From Fulvia fulva (Eukaryota > Ascomycota > Dothideomycetes > Mycosphaerellales > Mycosphaerellaceae): a stretch of DNA of 64,000 nucleotides. Positions within the stretch are counted from its first letter, which is position 1; each line of letters opens with the position of its first letter. The translations under genes were made by a program, and so were the position numbers. The notes beneath the pieces are model-generated. The model saw only the letters and a list, made by a program, of their open reading frames with translations. It did not search any database and was not told the DNA's origin. Shown here piece by piece: positions 1 through 11,625 of this stretch. The DNA lies in contig NC_063012.1 of the NCBI RefSeq assembly GCF_020509005.1, forward strand, positions 2,108,001 through 2,172,000, written 5' to 3'.

Positions 1-2964
1 GTATGCTCAATAGCAAAGATGAAGAAGTACAAAGGCAAAGTTACAGAGAGAAGACCTGAAAGACTTGCCCTTGTATCTATTGACATATGTGGCCCACTAC
101 CAATCTCAAGACTAGGATTCAAATACTGGCTTGAGATTGTTGACAACTTCTCTAGGAAGAAGTGGACCTTTCCTCTTAGGAAAAGAGAAGATGCTCCAGT
201 TGCTCTCCAGAACTAGAAGATCAAAGCAGAGAGGAAATCATCAGCGCAGCTGAAAGCAGTAAGACTTGACAATGCAAAAGAACTTATTGCATTAGTGAAG
301 CAGTGGGAGAAGGATTTGGGGATTGGGCTCGAGCCGACTGAGGCATACAACTCTCTACAGAATGGACCAGTTGAGAGGTCAATACAAACCTCAGAGGACT
401 CTATAAGGGCAATGCTTGAAGAGGCTAAAATGCCGGTTGAATTTTGGCCTGAAGCACTAGAGGCCCAAACTTATATGAGGAACAAACTGCCAAATGGCCC
501 AGATTACGATAGGTTCAAGGTTTCACCAGATGAGGCTTTTGATGGTATCAAACCGACCATCAACCATTTGAAAGTTTGGGGATGCAAAGCTGTTGTCTAT
601 ATGGACACAAGATCCCAACCTCAATGGGCAAGAAGTGACAAGCTAATGAATAGGGGTAAAGAAGCAGTGTTTATTAGGTATGTTGAAAACACAGCTAAAG
701 CCTGGCTCTTTTGGGAACCAGACATGAGAGCTGTTAAACAACACACACATGCAGACTTCTTTGAGGACCAGCCTGGAGGTGATATGGGTCTCAATGTTCC
801 AACATTGAATCTACTAAGCAGTGCACCAGCTAGGAAGCCCTTAGGAAGGCCGAGGAAGAACGTATCCTTAGGACAATCTACCTACCATTCAGGCGTCCAT
901 CAGAGCCCCCCCGAAATAGATCAGCCAATTGAGAGCCCTAAAGTCGCTCAGCCGAGAAAGCTGTTTGTGCAACTTCCCTAGCCTCCGGAGAACGTAGGGG
1001 AATTTCAGAAAATCGATCAGCTAATTGAGAGAAGCTCCCTAGATCCCTAGGAAATAGACGTTACTAGGTCACAAGTGACGGTCCCTAAATCATCCCTTGG
1101 AAAGAGAAAGGCTGACTATGATGTTGAGGGCTATGACATGAAACAGAAAGCCCCAAAATCTATGGTCCCTAAGCCCGAACTAACCACTGAAGTGGGAGAA
1201 GCAATGGACCTCTTAGAGAACCTTGCTGCTTTTCACCAAGCTTTCTTTGCAGCCATGCAATCAGTGGACAGTTCAATACCATGGGATAGCGAATTCCTGG
1301 AAGAAGTTGAGGAAATGGCCTTTGCAGCAACTGTAGAAGCCATTGTATACAAGTAAGAGGTCCCAATTCCAAAATCCTACAAGGATGCTGTGAATGACAA
1401 GAAATGGGGACATCTTTAGAAGGAAGCAATCCAAAAGGAACTAGATGCTCTACAGAGTAACAACACCTGGGAAAATTCTGTTCCACCAAAAGGAGCAAAT
1501 CTGGTTACATCAAGATGGGTCTTTGATATTAAGAGAAGCATTAGTGGAGCTATTGAAAAGTTCAAGGCTAGACTAGTTGCAAGGGGCTTCTCACAGAAGT
1601 TTAGTGTTGACTTTATGGAGACATTTGCACCTACAGTAAGACAGGACACCCTTAGGGTGTTTATAGCTATTGTGTGTAAGAAGGATCTTCATCTTCACCA
1701 AGTGGATGTGAACAATGCATTCACAGAAAGCACCCTCCATGAAGACATCTTCATGTTACCACCACCAGGAGTTGAGCTTCCACCAAACATGGTGTTCAAA
1801 ATCCTCAAAAGCTTGTATGGACTTAAGCAAGCAGCTAGAGATTGGAATCAACTCTGTGTGTTAAAGCTCAGAGAGATTGGATTCACACAGTCAGAAGTGG
1901 ATCCATGCCTACTTATCTATAAGAAGAGGGAGATCATAATCCTTATACATGTGGATGACATTCCAATTGCTGCACCAAAGTTGACAGATGTTCTCCGGTT
2001 CAAAAGAGAACTTAGCAAGATCTTCAAGATCAAAGATCTAGGTGAACCTGAAAAGATCCTTGGCATGAGAGTCACAAGGGACAGGAAGAGAGGAATCCTG
2101 AAACTTGACCAAGGACACTTTGTTAGGGACAGCCTAGCCAAGATGGGAATGAACCATGAGAAGGCAGCACCTACACACTCACCTATGGACAGCTATGAGG
2201 CCCTCAAACCTTCAAGCCACATGGATGAGAGGTGTGACAAGGCAGAGTACCAGAGTACTAATGGTACTTGGATGTGGCCAGCAACAATCACAAGGCCAGA
2301 CATTGCTTTTGCCCTAGGAAGGATGAGCTCATTTGTGAGTGACCCATCCACCTACCACATGAAGGCTTTGAAGAAGATCACTAGGTACCTAAGATCATAC
2401 CCTGATCTAGGACTTCAGTTCTCAAAGTCTGGAAAAGGACACCTTATTGGATACTGTGATTCTGATTATGCAATGGACAAAGCAGACAGAGTCTCAATCC
2501 TTGGGTATGTCTTCTTCCTCTGTGGGGCACCAGTTTCTTGGATGAGCAAGAAGCAAAAGTCTGTAGCAACATCCACAATGGAGGCTGAATACATGGCTAT
2601 GAATGCATGTGCGAAGCAGTCCCAATTCCTAGCTTCACTGCTAAGGGAAATGGATTGTCCAGAGTTAGTGGGAGACTGTTCCTATCAACCAAGAATCACT
2701 GGAAACCAGGAGACTGTATCAAATTTGAGACCAGTCCAATTAAGAGGTGACAATCAAGCTGCCCTCACCCTAGTGAAAGATGCACATGTTCATGACAAGT
2801 CGAAGCACATTGACATTGCCTATAACGCTGTTAGGAAACTTTGGTGGAGGAGGCTTATTGCTGTTGAGTACACCCCAACCTCTGAGATGGTTGCAGACGG
2901 GTTTACAAAACCAAAGACTGGTCCACACTTCCAGAGGTTTGTAAGCCAGCTGAACCTGTCATAA
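1..2964 (+). pseudogene. Copia pol (integrase, RT, RNase H), broken by stops
   Basis: One reading frame runs through the whole stretch and is interrupted by stops at 214-216 (TAG), 979-981 (TAG), near 1048 (TAG), 1354-1356 (TAA) and 1417-1419 (TAG). Integrase core hallmarks are visible (ERSIQTSEDSIRAMLEEAK, FWPEAL, HLKVWGCKAVVYM). The RT has the Copia signatures VDVNNAFTES, SLYGLKQAARDW and the catalytic LIHVDDIPIA; RNase H shows GYCDSDYA, MEAEYMA and LRGDNQAA. From 1615 to 2964 the frame is open for 449 codons. The stops sit where CAG or CAA (Gln) is expected, and copy 2 still has CAA where this copy has TAA at 1354. The element cannot make its polyprotein, though the RT/RNase H half looks fresh. 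Confidence 0.92.
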
Positions 2965-3029
2965 AAAGGTCCAAGTACTATTGACAGGAAGTGAGCAGAC
3001 TGTAACCTCCCATACGAGATGAGTGGGAG

Positions 3030-3264
3030 TGTTAAGATGTAGCATCTCAAAGGGAGTCAACAATCAGGAAGTGATCTGGCAGCCTGAGGCATCCACGATG
3101 ACTCAGCTTGTAGGGAGATACCTTCTCTCCCCTTTAGCTTAGATAGACATACAACACAATCAACATATTGGTTCTTAATATATTGCTGCATGCTCGTGCT
3201 ATTAGTCAGTTGAAGATTGATCTCTTACTCCACTCCGCTGCCATCCACCCGTACCTGTTTAACA
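3030..3264 (+). repeat. 3' LTR of Copia copy 1
   Basis: The LTR is 235 bp, begins TGTTAAGATG and ends GTTTAACA, so its ends are the inverted pair TGTTAA/TTAACA. It begins 65 bp after the pol stop codon. It is the same length as the two LTRs of copy 2 (23952-24186 and 29330-29564) and differs from them almost only by transitions. Confidence 0.95.
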
Positions 3265-3790
3265 AATACTACTTATCTTTAAAGTACTTACTATAGCTTA
3301 TAGCTAAATTTAGTAGTACTAAGGTATCTATATATAAATAGTCAATACTAAGCTAAGGTATATAGAATTAGTAGTAATTATAATAACTACTAATTCTTTA
3401 CCTTAGTCTTCCAAATAGTAGTACTAGTAGTACTAGTTTAGGATCTCTATAGATAATTTTAATATTAGTAAGTAGCCTACTATTGTCTTTAGACTTTTCA
3501 TAAATATCAATATTCTACTATTTATAGATAGTATATTTAGTACGTTCTTTAGTCTTAGAGTCTTATTTAAACTAGTCTAAATCGAAGGTCTATTTATCTA
3601 CGTAATTATCCAAGCTAAAGTGCTCTAAATATAGCTGATTAAGTACGTACAAGGGCTATAATTAGAAGCTTAGATAAGCTATCTTTAACAATATACCTAC
3701 TATACTAGATATATAGTAATAGAGGTAGGACTACGGTACTATAAAGACTAATAGTACAAAGTATATACTATACTTTATAGAGCATCTCGG
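3265..3790. other. AT-rich RIPed relic
   Basis: About 525 bp rich in TA, AGTA and TAGTA words and poor in CA and TG. No reading frame or family can be recognised. It is most likely an old transposon fragment into which Copia copy 1 inserted. Normal-composition DNA resumes near 3790. Confidence 0.6.
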
Positions 3791-5013
3791 CCGTCTAGCT
3801 ATTTGTTGAGAGGCATACTAAGCTACGGATATTGGCCCTGATTCCGTAACCTTCCTGAAACCTTCAGAGATGGTACGATACCTTCCAGGTTATCGCTGTC
3901 TATAACGGGATACCCGCGCGCTACCCAAATGCTAAGAATCCGATATCCCTTTGCACCTCTTGTCGGTCAAAGTCAGTGCGGAGGCCCTGTCTAAGTTTTG
4001 AACATTGCTTAACAACGACAGAGTCCGACTAGTCCGGTCTGTCGCTGCGACAGCTTGCACAGACAATCTTGTGAACGTAATCCAGCTCTACCTCCCAAGT
4101 CAGGCGTATTGCTCCGGCGGAAGCTTGCCGAGGGTCATGTGACCCTCCAGCAAGCTTCTTGCGGATCTTGGTGGCTTCACTTCAACACCAACACAATCGA
4201 GCGATAGCAGCGGTGTGACTTAGGAGATAGATCCAGCTTAAAGCCCTGTAACCAGGGTAAAGAGTTTTGTCTACCCAAGAGCAAAGGGATGACCCCTGGA
4301 GATGTTACGCCAAAGATGGTCCTTCAGCATGAATGAAATGAATGAAGCATGTGCAAGCACCAGCATGGTTTGCCTATGGCGGTAAGTAAGGCCCACATTC
4401 ACCTCTCTACGGGTTCCCCGCAAGAGCAACTCACTTTGGACTTGTATCTCTCACACCGTCATAGGTGCATGTCACTCTGCACGGCGGCACTTGCACCTCA
4501 CTACTTGCTAGCACAGCTTCGGCCGCTCAGAACTTCACACACGACACAACGTCTTTCGCGCTTGATACTGTACTGAGTGAGCTCACCACCGGGATCGACG
4601 TCCTGCAAACAAGGTTTCAACATGCACTCAATTGCCTCCGACAACCAAGCACGAATACATCCTTCATCCAGGACACCGCGGTAGTTGGCAAGAGCTTATC
4701 TGCCGGTCTTTGAGGAGAATGGACATGCTCCACCTCCAGGTCTGGACCTGAATGCCGTCGAACTTTATGCGAGCAAACTCTCGGGGCAGCCATGTGCTTC
4801 ACCTGCAACCTCGCCGGCTTTACACGCGGTTAAGGATGCCAGAGTACTTCTGCAGTTGGGGCGCCTCCTCATAAATGTAGCTGTAGGCTGCGACCGTGGC
4901 AATGCTGGCGCAGTGCTCTCTTCTTACTGCCACATCTCCCAGGCAAGCTTTTGCTCTTTCTGTCAACCTTAAAGCATTGTCCAACCAGGCTGCGTCTTGA
5001 CGTTGCCTTGAAC
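3791..5013. other. Intergenic region upstream of the monooxygenase
   Basis: Normal-composition DNA between the repeat and the first host gene. It contains short frames without recognisable domains and the inverted repeat at 4120-4158. The last few hundred bases presumably carry the promoter and 5' leader of the monooxygenase, but no TATA element stands out. Confidence 0.5.
4120..4158. repeat. Near-perfect 39-bp inverted repeat
   Basis: Arms GAAGCTTGC + GAGGGTCA pair with TGACCCTC + GCAAGCTTC around a central TG dinucleotide, with a bulge of one versus two bases between the two arm segments. Predicted stem about 17 bp. It is too short to be a whole MITE; it could be a palindromic remnant or a protein-binding site. 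Confidence 0.75.
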
Positions 5014-7043
5014 ATGTCTGCTATCCCTAACCTCCCCCAGCATATCGTCGAGTTCAATGGCCACAATGCGGATGCTGCTCATGAGCACATCTTGAAAGCG
5101 AACGACAGTGCTCTCCACGTTGAACACACCACTCCCACAGCTGACAGCAAAACCAATGGGCACACGAATGGTTCCAGAGAACAAACCCCGTGGTTGCTTC
5201 ACGATGCACCTATAGAGAACCAGCGGCCGATCAAGGTTATCGTGGTAGGAGCTGGATACTCGGGCATATACTGTGGCATTCGAATTCCAGAGCGACTGCG
5301 GAACTGCGAGCTGGTGATATACGACAAGAACGATGGCATTGGTGGTACTTGGTGAGTATTGTCATGCACGGGAGCCTTCTGCGAAATGCTGAGGATACCC
5401 GTGGCTCCTGTACATCTTGAATGACAACCATGCTAACATGCAATACCATCAGGTATGAAAACCACTACCCCGGCGCAGCCTGCGACATACCCAGCCATTC
5501 CTACCAATTCTCCTTCAATCCCAAGGTCGACTGGTCAGCGTTGTACGCGCCAAGCTGGGAGATCCGAGACTACCTCCAAGACACAGCGAAAAAGTACGGC
5601 GCCGATCGCTTCATGAAGCTCAGGCATGAGGTTACCGAGTGCACATGGGACAACGCAAGAGGGAAGTGGATCGTCATGGTGAAGAGGCCGAGTGGAGACA
5701 TCTTCAAAGATGAGAGCGATGTTCTGATCAGCGCAAGGGGACTCCTCAATCATAAGCAATGGCCAGATATTGAAGGGCTGAAGGACTTCCAGGGTGAGGT
5801 GATGCATTCAGCGGATTGGAATGATGATTATGATTTCACACATAAGCGGATAGGGGTGATTGGATCAGGCTCAAGTGCTATTCAGATTATTCCCAGCTTG
5901 CAGAAAGTCCCCGGCGCACAACTGAATTGCTTCATGAGGAGCAAGACCTGGATCTCACCTCCCCTCGGCCAAAACTCCATGGACAAACTCGGCATGGGCT
6001 CCCAACTCCAGTTCAAACCCGAACAAATCGAGCACTTCAAAAGAGACCCCGAAGCATGGCTATCCTTCCGCCTCCTCGTCGAAGCCGACGCCAACAACAT
6101 CCACGCCTCAACCCTCAAAAACTCCGAAATGTCCAAAGCCGCCATGATCGCCTTCGACACCGGCATGAAAGCCCGCCTCGCAAAGAAACCCCATTACTAC
6201 GACTGGCTTAAACCCAACTTCGCCCCAGGCTGCAGACGTATCACCCCCGGTCCCGGTTTCCTCGAAGCCCTCGTCGAAGACAACGTCACCTTCACCCGCG
6301 ACAGAATCGCCCAGATCGATCGGACCGGCATCATAACCGAAGACGGCACACACCACGCCATCGACGTCCTCGTCTGCGCGACAGGCTTCTACGCCAGCGC
6401 CGCGCCCCCTTTCCCAGTAACCGGCTTGAACGGCCACACCCTCCAATCCCACTGGTCCGACCGCTCGCACAACTACCTCTCCCTAACCACCGACCAATTC
6501 CCCAACCACTTCTTCATGCTAGGCCCCAACGGCGCCATCGCCGAAGGCTCCCTCACCATGATGATCGAAAGCACCGGCTCCTACATCCTCAAATGCATCC
6601 GCAAACTCCAGCGCGAGAATGTCAAATCCATGACCATCAAACCCGCCCTAGTGCGGGACTTCACGCGCTACTGCGATGCCTACTTCGAGGGGACGGTGTT
6701 CAAAGATGACTGTAACTCCTGGTATAGGAAGAATGGACAGGGCGTGCCGGGGGATAAGGTCACGGGGTTGTGGCCGGGGAGTACGCTGCATTGTATTGAG
6801 GCGATGAGGTCTCCGAGGTGGGAGGATTATGAGTATGAGTATTTTGAGGAAGAGAATGGGGCGGAAGGGAATCGGATGGGGTGGTTGGGGAATGGGTGGG
6901 CTGTGACTCAGTTGGGAGAGCCGACGAGGGAGCAGTTGGCGTGGTATCTTTTGCCGGCGTTTCAGGAGAGGGATGTTGGGGTTCCGGTGGCGCCTAGGCC
7001 GGAGGAGAATGAGATGTATCAGGTTAGGCCGTGGTCGTATTGA
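5014..7043 (+). CDS. Baeyer-Villiger-type flavin monooxygenase
   Basis: FAD- and NADPH-dependent class B monooxygenase, 642 aa, from two exons (5014-5351 and 5453-7043). The intron is 101 nt, starts GTGAGT, ends CAG and has a GCTAAC branch site; splicing restores the FAD-region motif GIGGTWYENHYPGAACD. The first Rossmann motif GAGYSG is at residues 79-84. The Baeyer-Villiger fingerprint FxGxxxHxxxW is exact (FQGEVMHSADW, 225-235), the second dinucleotide motif GSGSSA is at 250-255, and CATGF lies further on. The family inserts oxygen next to ketones or hydroxylates lipophilic substrates; the substrate cannot be read from sequence. The first 70 or so residues are a low-complexity extension before the flavin domain. 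The ATG at 5014 has A at -3 and is the first one in frame leading directly into the domain. No secondary-metabolism backbone gene lies nearby. It converges on the gene at 7260-8697. Confidence 0.93.
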
Positions 7044-7259
7044 GGGTTGGGTGGTATAGGAGAAGGGATCGTTTAGAGGGGGAGGTCGTGAGCTTCGTTG
7101 CCTCGTACAGGATCGCAGCTTTGTACAAAAATCCATGGTCATGGGCATCGTCATGCTCAATATCCATCGCCTCTCACTCTTCAGACTACCGTCGTAGCCA
7201 CCGTTCATAAGAAAAGAAACCCAATGCCCGAGCCACACCATCACTTCCACCCTCTTCAA

Positions 7260-8697
7260 TCAAAGCTTCTTAAAAAAGTCCAAAACGCTCGCCCTCCGCT
7301 TCACTATCTTCTCCCGCTGAATAATCCTCACCGCATCAGCAATGAGATGATCATTCTGCGGTCCCCTGTACACCTTCGTCTCCTCAGGCCGGCGCGGCTG
7401 CTCAGCTTTCTTGGGCTCAGCGAACTGTGCAAGCATACTACTTTCCAACAACGCACTTTGCGACCGCTGCGATTTCTTCTCTGTATGCGAGAAGACATGC
7501 AGGTTGAAAGTATGGCGGACTCCATCATCAGTCTCTGGGCGTTGCGACCAGCCTGGCCTGTCGTTTGCTGTGAGCACACGTCGTTCTACTACGGGTGGAG
7601 TGTCGACTTCTGGGATCCTTGCGTTGAGCACGACTTCCTCTTCTAGGAAGCGGGACGTGCGGGTTTCGGTGTAGTAGTTTGATGATGTTGATCGGTCCTG
7701 CTGCGACCTGGGCACGGTATCGATGAGACTTCTGCGCTTGGCTGCGTCGCCTGGTCGGTAAGGGGCCCTGCCTCGGTCTGCGCTATCTGAATCTTCACTG
7801 CGAGCACTTGAGCGACGTCGTGGCGGTGTTGGCTGTAGGTTTCGTAAATGCGCTAGTGGTTGGAGGTCTGGTAATGATGGCATTTCCGGCAGTGGCTGCA
7901 GTTCGGGCAGATCAGGCGTGACCAGAGAGTGGAAGTCTCGGGCGTGGGTTTCGGTGGCTGCTGGATCCATGGAGTCGTGCTTTTGTGATCTGCCCGAATT
8001 CCGTTTCGAATCGTGTCTTTCCGATGCAGATGGGTGCTTGAAGCCCAGCGGCGAGATTGCAGCCAGTGCAGCCGCAAGATCGAACTTCTCTTCTGACAGC
8101 CTGAACCCCGCCGCTTCCTCCTCTTCCAGCTCGAGCATATCCGGCTCTTCTGTCAGCACTGGCGCTTGCCTATGAGGCGCCCGTACCTTCCCATCTACCG
8201 CGAATGGCTCTGCAATCATTGGGAGGGGTTCGGAAATGTGCTTTCGCCTTCGCGAATGAGGTGTCACCTCGTCGTATGTTGTCGTCGTCGTCACCGCGAA
8301 CGACTTGGCGGCACTTCGGGGCACGTATTGGCCATTTCTGAACGACTCTCGCTTCTCCCGACTCCTTCGCAGAGCATCTTGTTCCTTCTTGTGCAAATTG
8401 AGCTTGCTGCACAGCAATGCGGCATCCAGAGGCAACGGCTGCACAGCGCCGGAAGATGGTCCAATATACTTCGTTGAGGTATGGTTGTCGTGTGCCGTGC
8501 TGTCAGGCAAGTTCTGGATGCGGCGATGTTGAATCAGCATATACTCGCACGGCCATAAGCAAGCACATGCACGCCCGCATAACACAACGTACCTTTGGCG
8601 GCATCGGATCAGCACGACGGGCTGCCATATCGACGGGCTTCTCGCCTTCGTCTCGAAACACTTCTCCAAGTTTGTTCAGTACTCTTTCTACGTCCAT
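7260..8697 (-). CDS. Conserved-looking, mostly disordered fungal protein of unknown function
   Basis: I do not recognise a named domain. Two exons (8697-8593 and 8513-7260) give 452 aa. The 79-nt intron begins GTACGT, ends CCAG and has a CTGAT branch site, and it joins two different frames in phase 0, which supports the model. The start at 8697 sits in a strong context (GCCATGG). The N-terminus (DVERVLNKLGEVF) and the segment around LCSKLNLHKKEQDALRR look structured or helical. The middle is rich in Pro, Ser, Arg and Glu, with an acidic patch (LELEEEEAAGF) and leucine/proline repeats (LPELQPLPEMPSLPDLQPL). The C-terminus is basic and ends VKRRASVLDFFKKL. This composition suits a regulatory or scaffold protein. 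It converges with the monooxygenase, 216 bp apart. Confidence 0.75.
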
Positions 8698-10254
8698 GGC
8701 GGAAGCACGAACCGATCCTGAAGCCGACACTTCAGTCTTCGACAATCCGGGTCTCGGGCGTCTCTTTGAACTTCCAGACAGTCTCTCCTTCGGCTTTGGC
8801 TCGCAATTTACACCCAGTCGAATACCAGTCATGCCACAGCTGGCGCAACCAACGGACGCCCAGAGTCCTTTGTTCAACGCCAACAGCACCACCAGATTAA
8901 CTCTGCGCTCCGAGTGTAGCTTCTGTCAGTAGGTTGGAAGGTTAACGCCAGCGCCACGTTGGGTCCCGTGCGAGCGCCATCTTCCTCCTGCCACTCGAGC
9001 CAGCTGTGCAACACGGCCGTTTTCGGTGAGGTGAAACTTGCTAGTAACGACTGTGGAAGATGACTGAGTCGTCGTGCTATGGCCTGATCCTGAGCCGAGT
9101 TATCTCTGCAGTACTGTCCGAATTGCGACATGTCCCACCGTACATGTGCTCATGAAAGCTCTGCGTGCGACTGGTACCGAGACGTCCGACACCATTGCTG
9201 CACGACGGAAAGCGCCACGTAGGCAGCACGCAGCAGTAGTGTGACAGAGGGGTTGCCAATACTTTGCGCGATACAGGGTGTCAACTGCTATCCACGCATA
9301 CGTGGATAGCGTCCGTCGTGGCATTGATCGCCGGAGTTGTCTCATTCGCTAAAATCCAACAGAAACCCCCTTCTTTCGCCCATTTTGTACTGCCGACTGG
9401 CTATACAGTGAGTCGGCACTAAAGACACTATCCACACATGCACGAAACACCCTGTACAGTACACAGGCACCGTCGACGGCGTCTCAGGAACAAGCCGCGA
9501 ACAAAGCAACAAGGTCACATGCGCGACCCAAACTGCCCGAGCTACGATGTGTTCTTCCGTGGGTGGCTATATTGAGATACTCCATTCGGTGACCCGAATT
9601 ACCGTGGCTGTTAGTGAAAGAGTGGATTGACACGTCTCTGCGTTGATGGGAGAGGCGTTGACACAACTCACTTGTCGCTGGGAAATGATCATGGACATCG
9701 TCTTGGTAAGAAGGGATGGGTAGGTACGAAAGGTGAAAGATGAAGTCGTGTGCTACGACTGCCAACCCGAGCAACTGCCGGCTTGTCTTCATTCTTGGAC
9801 TCAAAGCTGACCAGGGACTACCTCCGTACATGTGCCTACTGCAAAGCACTATACAAGACGATGACTACTGCGTCTTGTCTGTATGCTGCTCGGCTTGGCA
9901 TTGGACAAGAGTGTTCAACCCTATTTGGAACCTGCTTTCCACCGCTCAACGGTGTGCGGCTCTCCGCTGGCCATGCTCGGTAGTGGTGAAGATCACTATA
10001 TTCTAACAACAGTGTAACATCGCGAGGTATACACTTCTTCCTGGTCCGAGAACGAGTCATGTTCGGGACACTGTTAGAGTATATGAGAGTGTCGTAACAA
10101 GATAATATCGTACGGTTGTGTTTCGGAGGGCATATGAACAGTGTGTATGGCTTCGCACAACGAGCTTCATCGAGAATGCCTGCCAGCTTCTGAGGCTTGA
10201 ACGCTTGCAATCAATTCTACACACCACACCTCGTCATGACAAGCAGCACCCACT
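8698..10254. other. Intergenic region, no gene recognised
   Basis: About 1.5 kb between two minus-strand genes. Short overlapping frames exist on both strands, but none shows a domain, a convincing start or splice-linked partners. It contains the hairpin at 9287-9310. I found no tRNA-like B-box. Confidence 0.55.
9287..9310. repeat. Perfect 10-bp inverted repeat with 4-nt loop
   Basis: GCTATCCACG and CGTGGATAGC are exact reverse complements separated by CATA. It is isolated in intergenic DNA, 590 bp upstream of the start of the 7260-8697 gene, and is not followed by a T-run. It could be a binding site for a dimeric regulator or chance. Confidence 0.7.
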
Positions 10255-11229
10255 CTATCCAGCAGCATGATCAATCGACCCAGGCCCGGGGCTTGTCGGC
10301 GGAACCTCCCCCTTCTGCGCCTTCAACTTCTCCTCGAACTTCGCAAATTCCTGCATCGCGATCTCCTCCTCCTGATCCATGACCTGCTGCACCCCCTTGA
10401 CCTCTTCAATATAATGCATCAACATGCTCTCAATCCCATTCTTCAATGTGACGGTACTGCTATCGCACGTCCTGCAAGCACCTCTTAACTTCAGCATAAC
10501 CTGACCATCGTGGAAACCTCTAAACTCAATGTCACCGCCGTCTTCCTGGATTGCGGGGCGGATGCGGGTGTCGAGGAGTTCTTGGATCATGCCGACTACT
10601 TCTCCGTCTTCGGGGTCGTAGGTTGCTGCCGCTTCGCTTGCGGCGCTGCCCTGGCCCTCTTCGCCGGTCTTGTTCTCTACTATGTTGACGAGGGGCTGAC
10701 CGTTGGTCACGGCTTCGGTGATCAAGCTAAAGACCTCTGGCTTGACGTGTGCCCAGGGTGTGGAGCTGTCCTTGGTCACGGTGATATAGTCCTTGCCGTA
10801 AAACACGCTCGTCACTCCGTCCACATTCATCAGGTTTGCGGCCAAGGGTGAAGGATGCGGCGGTGCTAGAGTCGAGCGCGGTGAGAGGTATTCCAGAAAG
10901 GTGGTAGGGATGTTGTCAGGTATCACTTCATGGTTGGGCATGAATTTCAACGCATCTGCATTGGGTGTGTCCTCGGTCTGTATGAAGATGGTTCGTTTCG
11001 CTTGTACGGAAGGTAACGATCCCCGCGCTGCTGCTTGACCGAGGGGCGGTATTGTCGGTCTCTGTCTCCCGCTCGAAGCGGACAGAGGGGAGAATCGAGA
11101 GGCATCGCTGAAAGATCTGGTGGTTGTGCTGCTGGTGGCAAGGCGCGAGGTCCTGCTCACTGCGTTTCTTGCAGTCGTCGGTCGTGCGGCGGCCTCTGCG
11201 AGGCATCTGACAATAGGCCTGGCTGACAT
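10255..11229 (-). CDS. NFU1: NFU1-type mitochondrial iron-sulfur scaffold protein
   Basis: Protein of 324 aa, single exon, ATG at 11229. NFU1 delivers [4Fe-4S] clusters to mitochondrial enzymes such as lipoyl synthase and succinate dehydrogenase. The first 75 or so residues are Arg/Ser/Thr/Ala-rich with almost no acidic residues, as expected of a mitochondrial presequence. The N-terminal Nfu domain follows (IQTEDTPNADALKFMPN, then DGVTSVFYGKDYITVTKD). The C-terminal NifU-like domain contains GGDIEFRGF and the cluster-binding CxxC (Cys252-Arg-Thr-Cys255) in GACRTCDSSTVTLKNGIE. The tail is acidic then Pro-rich, slightly longer than in yeast. It is divergent from the transcription-factor remnant, with about 400 bp between. 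Nothing suggests damage. Confidence 0.96.
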   Translation of the reverse strand: MSARPIVRCLAEAAARPTTARNAVSRTSRLATSSTTTRSFSDASRFSPLSASSGRQRPTIPPLGQAAARGSLPSVQAKRTIFIQTEDTPNADALKFMPNHEVIPDNIPTTFLEYLSPRSTLAPPHPSPLAANLMNVDGVTSVFYGKDYITVTKDSSTPWAHVKPEVFSLITEAVTNGQPLVNIVENKTGEEGQGSAASEAAATYDPEDGEVVGMIQELLDTRIRPAIQEDGGDIEFRGFHDGQVMLKLRGACRTCDSSTVTLKNGIESMLMHYIEEVKGVQQVMDQEEEIAMQEFAKFEEKLKAQKGEVPPTSPGPGSIDHAAG

Positions 11230-11625
11230 CCTGAGGGTTTGGTAGGGACGTGGTACAGTGTTGTGCCGTGTTGATCGAAGCAGTGATATGTTTCGACACA
11301 GCCAAAGATTGAGGCGCGCTGGAGGTACGTCAACTGAGTAATGGCTCCAGTCGTTTCACGTGCAAGCAGGACGCAGTACTATTAGCGGAAATAGATATTT
11401 CCTGTTTCCGATCCTCTGTGGAGCACTGTGGAGGTGTGTTGTCTTGCGTTGTTGCCACAACGCCATCTCACTTCTTTGCACATGTACACGATAGCGTACA
11501 TGGAGCCGATTCGAGATTTGGGGCAAGACAGATCTGCGTGTGAAGCATTGAGGATTCCAGATCAACGACCAGCTTCCAGCGGTGCTGGCTCCGGCTGCTG
11601 GAACAGCACGACACAACCCACGATT
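11230..11625. promoter_or_regulatory. Divergent intergenic region between NFU1 and the Zn2Cys6 gene
   Basis: About 400 bp separating two divergent starts, so it should carry the NFU1 promoter and what was the promoter of the transcription factor. No specific element can be named with confidence. Confidence 0.45.

Larger units (their letters stand above)
1..3264 (+). mobile_element. Ty1/Copia retrotransposon copy 1, 5' end outside window
   Basis: The sequence reads integrase, reverse transcriptase, RNase H and then a 235-bp LTR, which is the Copia order. The same element occurs on the opposite strand at 23952-29564 and the two copies align without large gaps. The window starts inside the region just before the integrase core, so gag, protease and the 5' LTR of this copy are not visible. 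It is followed by AT-rich RIPed sequence. No target-site duplication can be tested because the left end is missing; the 5 bases after the LTR are AATAC. Confidence 0.95.

Noticed and set aside
6108..7259. Long minus-strand frames over the monooxygenase
   Set aside because: They are antisense shadows of a strongly supported coding exon with low-complexity residues.
9484..10210. Overlapping frames of about 90-124 codons on both strands
   Set aside because: No domain, no supporting splice sites, and several begin at non-ATG codons; probably chance.
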